Assembly: GCF_001556865.1 (NCBI RefSeq)
Contig: NZ_LSJY01000071.1
Coordinates: forward strand, 1 to 34,843
Source: Sphingobium sp. CCH11-B1
GTDB lineage: Bacteria; Pseudomonadota; Alphaproteobacteria; Sphingomonadales; Sphingomonadaceae
Reading direction: 5' to 3'
Length of the DNA stretch: 34,843 bases
A model generated the notes under the pieces. It ran no database searches. It was not told the origin of the DNA and saw only the letters and a program-made list of their open reading frames with translations. The position numbers and the translations under genes are program-made. Within the stretch, counting starts at the first letter, position 1; the number at the start of each line of letters is the position of its first letter. Shown here piece by piece: positions 14,434-22,015 of this stretch.

Positions 14434-16174
14434 GGACCGTCGGGACCATGTCGAGACGCTGGGGACGAGGCTCCTTATCCGGCGCGGGTTGCCGGACGAC
14501 ATGCGCTTGCCCGTTGGCGAGGGTCACGACCTGATCGGCAAGCCGTGCCAGCGCCGGCTTATGCGTGATGACGATGATCGTAGCGTGGGGCAACGCGTCG
14601 CGCAGCCGCCCGGCCACGAGCGCTTCGGAGTCGCCGTCCAGCGCTGATGTCGGCTCGTCGAGGATGAGCACCGACGGGCGGCGCAGCAAGGCGCGGGCGA
14701 TAACGATGCGTTGTCTTTCCCCCGCAGACAGCGCTAGACCGCGCTCGCCGCAGCGGGTCTCCAGTCCGTCCGGCAGGCGCGCCAGGAACGCGTCCAAGCC
14801 GGCAGCATGGGCTGCTGTCTCAATATCTACGGTGCGCGCGTCAGGCAGGGCAAAAGCGATATTGCCGGCGATACTGTCATTGAACAGCCAGGGCGATTGA
14901 TCGACCAGCATCACCTGACGGCGCAGATCGTCCAGCAGGATGTCGCGCAGGTCGTGGCCGTCCAGCAGGATGCGCCCCGCGCAAGGATCAAGATAGCGAA
15001 CCATAAGGTCGGCCATGGTCGATTTACCGGCCCCGCTCGGCCCGACAAGGGCGCACAAGCTGCCGGCTTCTATGGTCAGGTTGATGTCGTGCAGCACCGC
15101 ATCGCGATCATAGCGCATGCCGACGCGGTCGAAGCAGATGCCCTGACGCACAGGCCCGATCGCGAGCGCCCCGGCGCGTTCCGTCACTTCGGACTTGGCG
15201 TCCAACAGGTCGAATATGCGCGCCAGCGACACGCGCGCCGATGCCAGTCCCGCCGTCAGCCCCATCAGCGTCTGGATCGGCGACAGCAGCCGCATATGAT
15301 AGGCCATGAAGGCGACCAGCGTACCGATGCTCATGTCGCCCTCTATGATGCGCCATCCGCCATAGAGGATCACCGCGGAGGTCGCCCCCGTCATCACCGT
15401 GCCGGGCAGCGCCCCGGTCATATAGGACGCTATCTGCATCTTCAGCATCGCGCCGATGAAGGCGTCGTTCTTGGTCCTGAACCGCTCGACCTCATGCTCG
15501 CCCGCTCGAAGCGCCGTGACGACGCGCATTCCCATCACCGTATCGACCAGCAAGCTGCCCAGATCGGCGCTGCGTTCACGCATGTCGCGGGTCAGGGCCG
15601 TCAATTTGCGCTGATAGTGAACAAACGCGGCCAGGCTTGCCGGCGCCAGCACACTGCCCACAAGGAACAGCCGCCAGTCGAGCCAGAGCATCATCGCCAC
15701 ACAGCCGACGAAGAAAAGCAGGTTGCTCACCACCGACAGCAGCGTATCGGACGCGACACGCTGCACATCGCTGACGTCGCTGTTCATGCGCGAGACGAGA
15801 TCGCCCAGCCGGAAGCTAGCATAGAAGCGCGGCGACAGTGTCTGGAGATGGCGCAGCAGCGCGGCGCGGATGTCGTAGAGCATCGCCGCCGACAATCGAA
15901 CATAGCGATAGCTCGCCAGGATATTGACCCCGAAGCCAAGCACGGTCACCACGACCATGATGCCGGCAATCAGCAGCAGCGCCCCCATGTCCCGCCGCAG
16001 CAGCGCCTGGTCGATCATCAGTTTGGAGAGATAGGGCTGGGCCAGTCCCAGCGCCGTCGAAAGCAGGCTGATCCCCAGCACCAGCAACAGACCACGCCAA
16101 TAGGGACGGATATAGGGCAACAGCCTGCGATAGCTGCCCCAGTCGGCCACCGGTGGAGGCGGCGACCCGCTCAA
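14426..16174 (-). CDS. qhnF: QhnF: ABC transporter exporting the QHNDH gamma subunit
   Basis: This is an ABC half-transporter with a six-helix membrane domain (about residues 20-320) fused to a nucleotide-binding domain. The NBD has Walker A GPSGAGKST (around residue 375), signature LSAGERQRIVIARALL and Walker B VLILDEPTSALD. No C39 peptidase domain is present, consistent with leader cleavage by the separate protease QhnE. In QHNDH biogenesis QhnF exports the processed, cross-linked gamma subunit to the periplasm. The frame is open far upstream inside qhnG. The chosen start is TTG 16174, whose TTGA overlaps the qhnG stop and gives 582 residues; GTG 16150 is an alternative. Confidence 0.82.
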   Translation of the reverse strand: MSGSPPPPVADWGSYRRLLPYIRPYWRGLLLVLGISLLSTALGLAQPYLSKLMIDQALLRRDMGALLLIAGIMVVVTVLGFGVNILASYRYVRLSAAMLYDIRAALLRHLQTLSPRFYASFRLGDLVSRMNSDVSDVQRVASDTLLSVVSNLLFFVGCVAMMLWLDWRLFLVGSVLAPASLAAFVHYQRKLTALTRDMRERSADLGSLLVDTVMGMRVVTALRAGEHEVERFRTKNDAFIGAMLKMQIASYMTGALPGTVMTGATSAVILYGGWRIIEGDMSIGTLVAFMAYHMRLLSPIQTLMGLTAGLASARVSLARIFDLLDAKSEVTERAGALAIGPVRQGICFDRVGMRYDRDAVLHDINLTIEAGSLCALVGPSGAGKSTMADLMVRYLDPCAGRILLDGHDLRDILLDDLRRQVMLVDQSPWLFNDSIAGNIAFALPDARTVDIETAAHAAGLDAFLARLPDGLETRCGERGLALSAGERQRIVIARALLRRPSVLILDEPTSALDGDSEALVAGRLRDALPHATIIVITHKPALARLADQVVTLANGQAHVVRQPAPDKEPRPQRLDMVPTVHA

Positions 16175-17193
16175 GCCGCGGCCCGCCGGGGTACCAGCCG
16201 CAGCCCCTGTAGCACGAATTGCGGTTCGGGAAATTTTGCCAGCAGGCCAGTGCACCAGCCATGTCCCTGCATCAGCGCGCGATGCTGCGCCCGCCACCAG
16301 TCGCTCTGCCCGCCATTGGCGTAGAACTGCGCGCTGAGCAGCAGATGCCGGCGCATCGTCGCGATGAGCATCGCTTGATAATGGCTGAGCAACGCGTCCC
16401 GATCCCCGCCTTCGACGATCGCGCACACCACGGCGCTAGCCAATATGGCCTGCCTGACGGATTGCGCCGCACCATCGCCGCAGATCGGATCGAAGCCCAT
16501 CGCTGCCGTGCCGCAGGCGAGCCAGTCGCCGCCAACCAGCGGCAGGTGCAGGCGAGGCGCCGCCGGGAAGGCCTGTGACGGTCCATCGATTGGTTCGACC
16601 ACTGGCGCGATCAGTCGGCTTTGCCCCAGCAGCGCGTCAATGCTTCCCCCGACGCAGAGCAGCCACCCCTCCTCCCCTTCCGCAGGCACCAGGAACAGCC
16701 AACCCGCCTCCACCGCTTCTATCCGACTTTCCTCATGGCGGGCAGAATCTCGCAATCGCGCGCGCGCGGCGATGGCATGGCGCTCGCCGAACATATGCAA
16801 TTCTCCCGCCGGCAGCGGGGGAGCGGAAAGAATGCTGAAATCGGGCGCGCCCATGGCTCCATCATCTGCTTGCACGGCCAGAGCGCGGTGCACCAGAGAT
16901 TCCGATGCCAGCGCCGCATCATGCGGCACCATGACCGGTTCGCCGCCCCAAGCCACCAGCCGGCGGCGAACGCGCGGCGCATCGGCCAGCAGATCGGGGC
17001 GGCCAAACAGGTCGCGCATCAGCGTCAGCGCGGTTTCGCTCAACATCATGCTCGGCAAGGGTGGGCGGCGGGCGGCGTCCATCGCGACGCGAAGGCCCGC
17101 TTCCTTCAGCAAATAGGCACAAGCGCTGGCGGCAATCCCGCTGCCCCGAATGGCCACCGCCATCGGAGTGCCGGGATCGCCAGACGGGTTCAC
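16171..17193 (-). CDS. qhnG: QhnG: FAD-dependent monooxygenase for CTQ formation
   Basis: This is a 340-residue flavoprotein. An N-terminal dinucleotide-binding fingerprint (VAIRGSGIAASACAYLLKEA, residues 13-32) indicates FAD binding, and a later GFDPICGDGAAQSVRQAI segment is typical of the tryptophan-halogenase/monooxygenase fold. In QHNDH biogenesis QhnG adds two oxygens to the tryptophan of the gamma subunit that becomes cysteine tryptophylquinone, acting on the thioether-cross-linked precursor. The GTG start at 17193 forms a GTGA overlap with the qhnB stop. The assignment rests on the fold signature together with placement inside a full qhn operon. Confidence 0.82.
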   Translation of the reverse strand: MNPSGDPGTPMAVAIRGSGIAASACAYLLKEAGLRVAMDAARRPPLPSMMLSETALTLMRDLFGRPDLLADAPRVRRRLVAWGGEPVMVPHDAALASESLVHRALAVQADDGAMGAPDFSILSAPPLPAGELHMFGERHAIAARARLRDSARHEESRIEAVEAGWLFLVPAEGEEGWLLCVGGSIDALLGQSRLIAPVVEPIDGPSQAFPAAPRLHLPLVGGDWLACGTAAMGFDPICGDGAAQSVRQAILASAVVCAIVEGGDRDALLSHYQAMLIATMRRHLLLSAQFYANGGQSDWWRAQHRALMQGHGWCTGLLAKFPEPQFVLQGLRLVPRRAAA

Positions 17194-18293
17194 GGCACGG
17201 CCACCATGCCCGCGCCGGTCGCATCATTGCCCAGATCCCAGGTCGCTTCGAGCTTTAGCGTCTTCGCATCATAGACTTCTATGTCGAAGCTGGCCCCATA
17301 TATGTAGAGCTTCCTGCCATCCATCGACATGCCGAAGCGAAAGCGCGACCGGCAGGGGAATTCCGCCTTGTCCACCACGGCGTTGGTGGAAAGGTCCATA
17401 TGCCAGAATTCGCACCGCTTCGCGCCCAGCGTACCGTTGGTGACGACGGTATAGGCCTGCTTCCCATCCGGCGTCACCTCCAGCCCAGCCATGGCGGCGG
17501 GTGCCGGGCCGATCGGCGTGAAATCAAATTGACGGCTGTTGAGGTCGAACCGGGCGACGCCGAACATCTTGTTGTGGATGTAAGGATCGGCTGCGTTGAA
17601 CAGGGATACATATTGGCCGGGCGTACGCAGAGTCTCCAATGAACCGCCAAAGCCGACATTCTCCAACCCCGTTCCTTCGGGCTTGGCCAGGTCGATCCGG
17701 TCCATAGCCTTCAGGGTCGCCGTATCGATGATGATGACCTTCTCTCCGAAGGCGTAAAGATATTTACCGTCGGTCGATACCTTGAAGGCGACGCGGTAGC
17801 CCCCGATCGCCTTCTCGTCATCCTTCTCGATCTCGGCGGTGCGCACCAGCTTGCCGAGCTTCAGGTCGATCACGCCGTAAAGCGGCTTGCTGACCGTGTA
17901 GCGGTCGATGCCTTTGTCGATCTTGCTGATGATCGTGTAGAAATAGCGGCCGGCCGGGTCCGGTACCCCTCCCCAGAAGCGCACCCGGCTGGGGCCGTCG
18001 TTCAGGCTGAACTTGCTGACCACCTTGCGGCTGGCGGCATCGATCACCTCGATCCCGCTGGTGGTGATAGTCGAGACATAGATGCGCTTGCCGTCATCGG
18101 ACAGGGTCATGGCCGTCGGCAGGCCGGTATCCAGCTTGATCTTCTGCGTTACCGCGCCCTTGCTCTCGTCAAAGACCAGCAGCACGTCGGGATAGGCGCC
18201 CATGAACAGGGTCGCCGCCTGCGAAGGAAGCGCGCCCAGGGCGGCAAGGCCAACGGCCATGGCGAAGCGGATGGTCTGCATCGCGCGCCTCAT
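17190..18293 (-). CDS. qhnB: QHNDH beta subunit (YVTN beta-propeller)
   Basis: The product is the 367-residue beta subunit of periplasmic quinohemoprotein amine dehydrogenase. It has a signal peptide (residues 1-26, GALPSQA) and then seven propeller blades with repeated YVTN-type strands. Examples are TAMTLSDDGKRIYVSTITTS, YRVAFKVSTDGKYLYAFGEK and LEVTPDGKQAYTVV. In the known structure this subunit packs against the gamma subunit and contributes to the active-site cavity. ATG 18293 overlaps the qhnC stop as ATGA. The frame is open upstream but the signal peptide fixes this start. Confidence 0.9.
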   Translation of the reverse strand: MRRAMQTIRFAMAVGLAALGALPSQAATLFMGAYPDVLLVFDESKGAVTQKIKLDTGLPTAMTLSDDGKRIYVSTITTSGIEVIDAASRKVVSKFSLNDGPSRVRFWGGVPDPAGRYFYTIISKIDKGIDRYTVSKPLYGVIDLKLGKLVRTAEIEKDDEKAIGGYRVAFKVSTDGKYLYAFGEKVIIIDTATLKAMDRIDLAKPEGTGLENVGFGGSLETLRTPGQYVSLFNAADPYIHNKMFGVARFDLNSRQFDFTPIGPAPAAMAGLEVTPDGKQAYTVVTNGTLGAKRCEFWHMDLSTNAVVDKAEFPCRSRFRFGMSMDGRKLYIYGASFDIEVYDAKTLKLEATWDLGNDATGAGMVAVP

Positions 18294-18670
18294 GGGAACA
18301 CCAGATCGAGATTGCGCCAGTCCTTGGTCGCCGTGGCGCAATTGCTGGCCCAGTCCGGCGAATAGTTCACATGATCGGGCACCTGCACCGGCCAGAAGCA
18401 GGTGACGTAGCAGTCATAGATGTCGCGCTCCACCGGCTGGCAGAGGCCCGCCGTGCCGCCGCCGGCGTCCACTTCCCATCCCGGCGAGAAAGACAGGGTG
18501 CAACCCATCGGCACATGCGGGCGAGGCGTCTGCTGCAGGGCGACGACGTCCTCCTCCATGTCGGACGGCGTCGCGCCGGAAGCAGCGGCGGCCTCCATGG
18601 CCGCTTCCATCTGCGTCACGGCGGCATCGATGCGCCGCGCCTTTTTGTTGATGGCACGAAGATGCTTCAT
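18290..18670 (-). CDS. qhnC: QHNDH gamma subunit precursor carrying CTQ
   Basis: This is the 126-residue precursor of the catalytic gamma subunit. All cross-linking residues known from the Paracoccus and Pseudomonas enzymes align. Thioether pairs are C57-E66, C77-D83 and C91-D99 (mature Cys7-Glu16, Cys27-Asp33, Cys41-Asp49), and the CTQ pair is C87-W93 (mature Cys37-Trp43). Landmarks are PGWEVDA, LCQPVERD and FWPVQVPD. Two features are unusual: the leader before the core is about 50 residues, against about 28 as I recall for Paracoccus, and there is an additional cysteine C111 after PDWASN. Residue 92 is Phe where the known enzymes have Trp. ATG 18670 overlaps the qhnD stop as ATGA. It is exported by QhnF, so no Sec/Tat signal is expected. 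Confidence 0.93.
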   Translation of the reverse strand: MKHLRAINKKARRIDAAVTQMEAAMEAAAASGATPSDMEEDVVALQQTPRPHVPMGCTLSFSPGWEVDAGGGTAGLCQPVERDIYDCYVTCFWPVQVPDHVNYSPDWASNCATATKDWRNLDLVFP

Positions 18671-20115
18671 GACAGCCCCTTTCGTTCAGCGAAACGCTCG
18701 AGAAAACCGGGATTTTTGACAGCCAGCTCGCCATAGATATGCAGGCAGGTGTCGGTCCATTGCCGGATCCAGTCGCAATAATGGAGATTGGCGTGGCCGG
18801 TATCGCCGTACCGGACGAAGGCCTCATGATGACAGCCTCCGGCGCAGAGGGGCCGCGCCCAGCAGCTTTGGCAGTCATATTTGGCGGCCACATGGCCCCG
18901 GCTGAGAAAATCGCCCTGCTTGGTCCGGTCGATGCCGCTCGACACATGGCCCATCACATGGGTGTCGGCATCGGTAAAACGGTGGCAGGGCGACAGGTCG
19001 CCCGAAGGGCTGACCCCCATCAGCCCCATGCCCGCGCCGCAGGGGTGCGATTTGTTGACGCCCGCAATCAGTTCGCTGATCGTCTCGCTGACATTGGTGA
19101 AGCCATGCACTTCCCCGCGCAGCGCAAATTCCAGCCATTCCTGCGCCAGCAGGTTGAATTGTGCCAGCACGCTGTCCATGCCGCCTGCATCGATGGAATA
19201 GGCCCGCGTCTCGCCCGTGGTCACAGGCGCAAAGCCGACCTCGTGAAAGCCGAGATCATCCTTAAGATGCCGGAATATCCGCACGACATCCGTAACGCCT
19301 TCGGTCAACGTCACGCGAGCGGTGACGGCACGGGTCCGGTGATGGGTGATAAGCGTGCGCAGTCGGGGCTCGATCACCGCGTAGCTGCCCTTACCGTTTT
19401 TATAGACGCGATGCTTGTCCTGCAATTCGGGCGGGCCGTCCATCGAAACGGTGACGCCAATCCTGTTGTCGGACAGGAAGGTTACAATCTCCGGCGTCAG
19501 CAGCGTGGCGTTGGTGGTGAGACTGTAGGTAATCCCCTTCCCTGCCGCCGCAGTGGCAGAATTGGCATAGTCCACCACGTCCCGCAAAAGCTTGAAGTTC
19601 ATCAAGGTTTCGCCGCCGAAAAAGGTGATGTGGACCGATGGTCGGCCGGCGGCTTCGGCGATCAACAGATCGACCGACGCCTTCGCGGTCTCGATCGTCA
19701 TATATTTAGGCTTGCCGGCCGGTGTAGCGATCTTGTCCGCGCCAAATTCGTAGCAATAGGTGCAGGCGAGATTGCATTGGTTGGTGATGTTGAGCACCAG
19801 CGCCTGAAGCGGGAAATCGGCCGGCGGCGCTTCAGGCACTGAAAGCGGGGTGGCGCCCAGATGGATCAGCTGCGCCGCCCGCAATTCGCGCACAAGCGCT
19901 TCCGCAGCAGGCAGGTCACCGCCCTGATCCGCCAATTCGCGCACCAGCGACGCATGGCTGAGTTCCTTACCGCCGATGCGGTCGAGCACGTGCTGCACCT
20001 GTTCATCGATCTCGAAGATCGCACCAGCGCTCACAAGATAGACGAAAGCGCTGCCCCCTGCGGAAAAGCCATGATATTCGGCGCGGCGGTAGGTCGGCGT
20101 ATGCACCGCGTTCAT
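18667..20115 (-). CDS. qhnD: QhnD: radical SAM enzyme making thioether cross-links in QhnC
   Basis: This is a 482-residue radical SAM/SPASM protein. The N-terminal part (about 1-95) resembles a RiPP recognition-type region. The [4Fe-4S]-SAM motif is CNLACTYC (C114, C118, C121). The C-terminal SPASM region carries further cysteines in HPCGAGMGLMG, CQSCWARPLCAGGC and the final CDWIRQWTDTC segment for auxiliary clusters. QhnD forms the Cys-to-Asp/Glu thioether bonds of the gamma subunit before leader removal. ATG 20115 overlaps the qhnA stop as ATGA, and its stop overlaps the qhnC start. Confidence 0.92.
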   Translation of the reverse strand: MNAVHTPTYRRAEYHGFSAGGSAFVYLVSAGAIFEIDEQVQHVLDRIGGKELSHASLVRELADQGGDLPAAEALVRELRAAQLIHLGATPLSVPEAPPADFPLQALVLNITNQCNLACTYCYEFGADKIATPAGKPKYMTIETAKASVDLLIAEAAGRPSVHITFFGGETLMNFKLLRDVVDYANSATAAAGKGITYSLTTNATLLTPEIVTFLSDNRIGVTVSMDGPPELQDKHRVYKNGKGSYAVIEPRLRTLITHHRTRAVTARVTLTEGVTDVVRIFRHLKDDLGFHEVGFAPVTTGETRAYSIDAGGMDSVLAQFNLLAQEWLEFALRGEVHGFTNVSETISELIAGVNKSHPCGAGMGLMGVSPSGDLSPCHRFTDADTHVMGHVSSGIDRTKQGDFLSRGHVAAKYDCQSCWARPLCAGGCHHEAFVRYGDTGHANLHYCDWIRQWTDTCLHIYGELAVKNPGFLERFAERKGLS

Positions 20116-21836
20116 TGCGACACCTCCGGCTGGTCGAAACGTTGGTACATGGGCACGGTGACGACCAGATAAGATCGTGCGCTCAGCGGCTTGCCGAACT
20201 TGTCCTTTTCCCGCTTCGCGGTAGCGACGACCCAGACCTCACCATAATTGTTGCGGCTGAACCGCCGCTCGGGATTGGGGCCCTCCAGTCCAGGCGTGAA
20301 GAAGGCGGTCGGGCTGAGCGCGCCAACATATTTCATGTCGTCATCATAATAGACCGACATGAATTCCTGCATGGACCAGTTCGCATCGACCGGGCCGATG
20401 GTGACATCGTCGCTGGTGCCGGGCTTGCCGTCCACGCCGTTGTCATAACCCACCGCCTCGAACTGCTGATAGCCCTTGGGGAATTTCGTCCCGCCCAGCC
20501 GCGCCAGGCTGGTTTCCGGTGTGACCTTGAGATAATCCACCGCGCGATAGACGGGGAACGCCTTTTCCAGAACCGCGCCGCCAATGCCAATGTCGCGCTG
20601 GCCGGCTGGTGCGCTGGCTGCCACGTCGACCATCAGCACAGCCTTGCCGGGCGTCGCCGACACGACTTTTGCGACGGTGACACCCGAGCCCAGATCGATA
20701 TCCGGAGCGGTCAGCGAAACCGGCAGATTATGCCCCCAGATGGTGACTTCCACGCCTTTGGTTCCGGCCTTCACAGCACCCGGCGTCACCGCCAATATGG
20801 CGGGCGCTGCGGTCGCGCGAACCAGCTTCACGTCATACCCGAATTCCTGGTACTCGCCCCAGAACCAGCGCCCATCGGCATGCTGCTGGTCGGGCGCGAA
20901 CCACAGCGTTTCCCGCGCCGCGCTGTTCAGGTCGTCAGGCTTGCTCGCCGCGGCCCCGCCCTTCGAGGAGCCGCGCCAGCTATAGCCGGAATAGACCAGT
21001 CCCTTGCCGTTCCGACTTACGGTGGCGCCATTGGCTAGCGAGGTGAGTGACGCGCTGGTCGTGAACTCATCCTTCGCTTCGCCTGGCGACACCGTCATCG
21101 TGCCGACGAACCGACCCTGGCCAGGCACCGAGGCCACCACCAGCCATTCGCCGGCCAGTCGGGGCGCACGCAGGCGCGAACTCCAGGCCGCCCATTCGGG
21201 GGTGTGGAGTCCTGCCACCTTGGGCAGATAGGTCAGCGCATATTCCCCGCGCGTCAGCTTGTCCTTGGGGTCGCGGCCGGCCGGTTGCTCTGCGTCCTCG
21301 GCCGGGCGGCGATATTGCGCGTCGGCCTGCGAATAGAGAGCGACGTGCATGTCCTGCAACGTCTTCCATTCGAGCTTCGAGCGCCGCCAGGACAAGGGCT
21401 GGGCATAGGCATGGCAACTTGCGCAGGCGCCCCGCATCGTCTCGTTGGGCAGCACCTCGTCGACGATGCGCTTTTCGGGCAGGTACATGACCGGCCGCGC
21501 TTCTTCGGGCGCCAGTCCATGCGAGGCGGAAAGCGACTTGACGATTGCGCGCGATTCGTCGGGCGTGATGCTGAGGCCGTTCAAGCGCACCATGCGTTTG
21601 ATCGCCTGCGCCCAGCCCTCCGGCGTTGTGCGCACCCAGCTTATGCGGGACAGGTTGCCTTTCGCGTCCGGCGCATGGCAGCTGCCGCATTTTTCCGTGG
21701 CCAGGGGATCTGTGACAGGAATGCCCTCTTCGGTCTCCTTCATGGTCGCGCCCCCAGGCCCGCCATCTGCCTGGGCAAGCACGATCGATGAGGAAAACAA
21801 CGCCAACATGCCGAACTTCAACCGAAGCTGCTTCAC
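20112..21836 (-). CDS. qhnA: QHNDH alpha subunit, dihaem cytochrome c
   Basis: This is the large subunit of quinohemoprotein amine dehydrogenase, relaying electrons from CTQ in the gamma subunit through two c-type haems to a soluble acceptor. The precursor is 574 residues: signal peptide (1-22, VLAQA), N-terminal dihaem domain with CGSCH (50-54) and CASCH (138-142), then beta-barrel domains that run to the C-terminus. GTG 21836 is chosen because GGGGGG (21844-21849) lies 7 bases upstream and the signal peptide begins there; a TTG frame start at 21851 is inside that ribosome binding site. It opens the seven-gene operon. It lies 179 bases downstream of the molybdoenzyme gene, and this gap carries hairpins and an FNR-like box. 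Confidence 0.92.
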   Translation of the reverse strand: MKQLRLKFGMLALFSSSIVLAQADGGPGGATMKETEEGIPVTDPLATEKCGSCHAPDAKGNLSRISWVRTTPEGWAQAIKRMVRLNGLSITPDESRAIVKSLSASHGLAPEEARPVMYLPEKRIVDEVLPNETMRGACASCHAYAQPLSWRRSKLEWKTLQDMHVALYSQADAQYRRPAEDAEQPAGRDPKDKLTRGEYALTYLPKVAGLHTPEWAAWSSRLRAPRLAGEWLVVASVPGQGRFVGTMTVSPGEAKDEFTTSASLTSLANGATVSRNGKGLVYSGYSWRGSSKGGAAASKPDDLNSAARETLWFAPDQQHADGRWFWGEYQEFGYDVKLVRATAAPAILAVTPGAVKAGTKGVEVTIWGHNLPVSLTAPDIDLGSGVTVAKVVSATPGKAVLMVDVAASAPAGQRDIGIGGAVLEKAFPVYRAVDYLKVTPETSLARLGGTKFPKGYQQFEAVGYDNGVDGKPGTSDDVTIGPVDANWSMQEFMSVYYDDDMKYVGALSPTAFFTPGLEGPNPERRFSRNNYGEVWVVATAKREKDKFGKPLSARSYLVVTVPMYQRFDQPEVSQ

Positions 21837-21893
21837 CCTGGTGCCCCCCAAAATGGCGTCCGGTCTTTTGCCTGGACGCAGCCGAGCTTAGCC

Positions 21894-21947
21894 GGGAGCT
21901 TTTTTCCGGGCTCCCTGATCGGCATGACGAACGGCCCCATGCCGATC
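21894..21947 (-). terminator. Tandem hairpins between the molybdoenzyme and qhnA
   Basis: On the minus strand GATCGGCAT/ATGCCGATC (21939-21947 with 21917-21925, 13-base loop) is followed by GGGAGC/GCTCCC (21910-21915 with 21894-21899) with an A-rich loop. The first could end the molybdoenzyme transcript, and the pair could attenuate read-through into qhnA. There is no clean T-tract, so termination is not certain. Confidence 0.4.
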
Positions 21948-21958
21948 CGCCATAAATC

Positions 21959-21972
21959 TTGACGATCATCAA
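21959..21972. promoter_or_regulatory. FNR/CRP-family-like box upstream of qhnA
   Basis: TTGAC-GATC-ATCAA differs from the FNR/FixK consensus TTGAT-N4-ATCAA at one base. It is centred about 130 bases before the qhnA start codon. Oxygen- or redox-linked control of the qhn operon would make sense for an electron-transfer enzyme, but this is inference from one site. Confidence 0.35.
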
Positions 21973-22015
21973 GAGTTTTTCACGGCAAGTAAAGAGGGTG
22001 TTGGAGATAGGATGT

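Noticed and set aside
14807..16324. 505-residue + strand open frame opposite qhnF
   Set aside because: It is rich in Gln, His and Arg with no motif, and lies antisense to an ABC transporter with complete Walker motifs.
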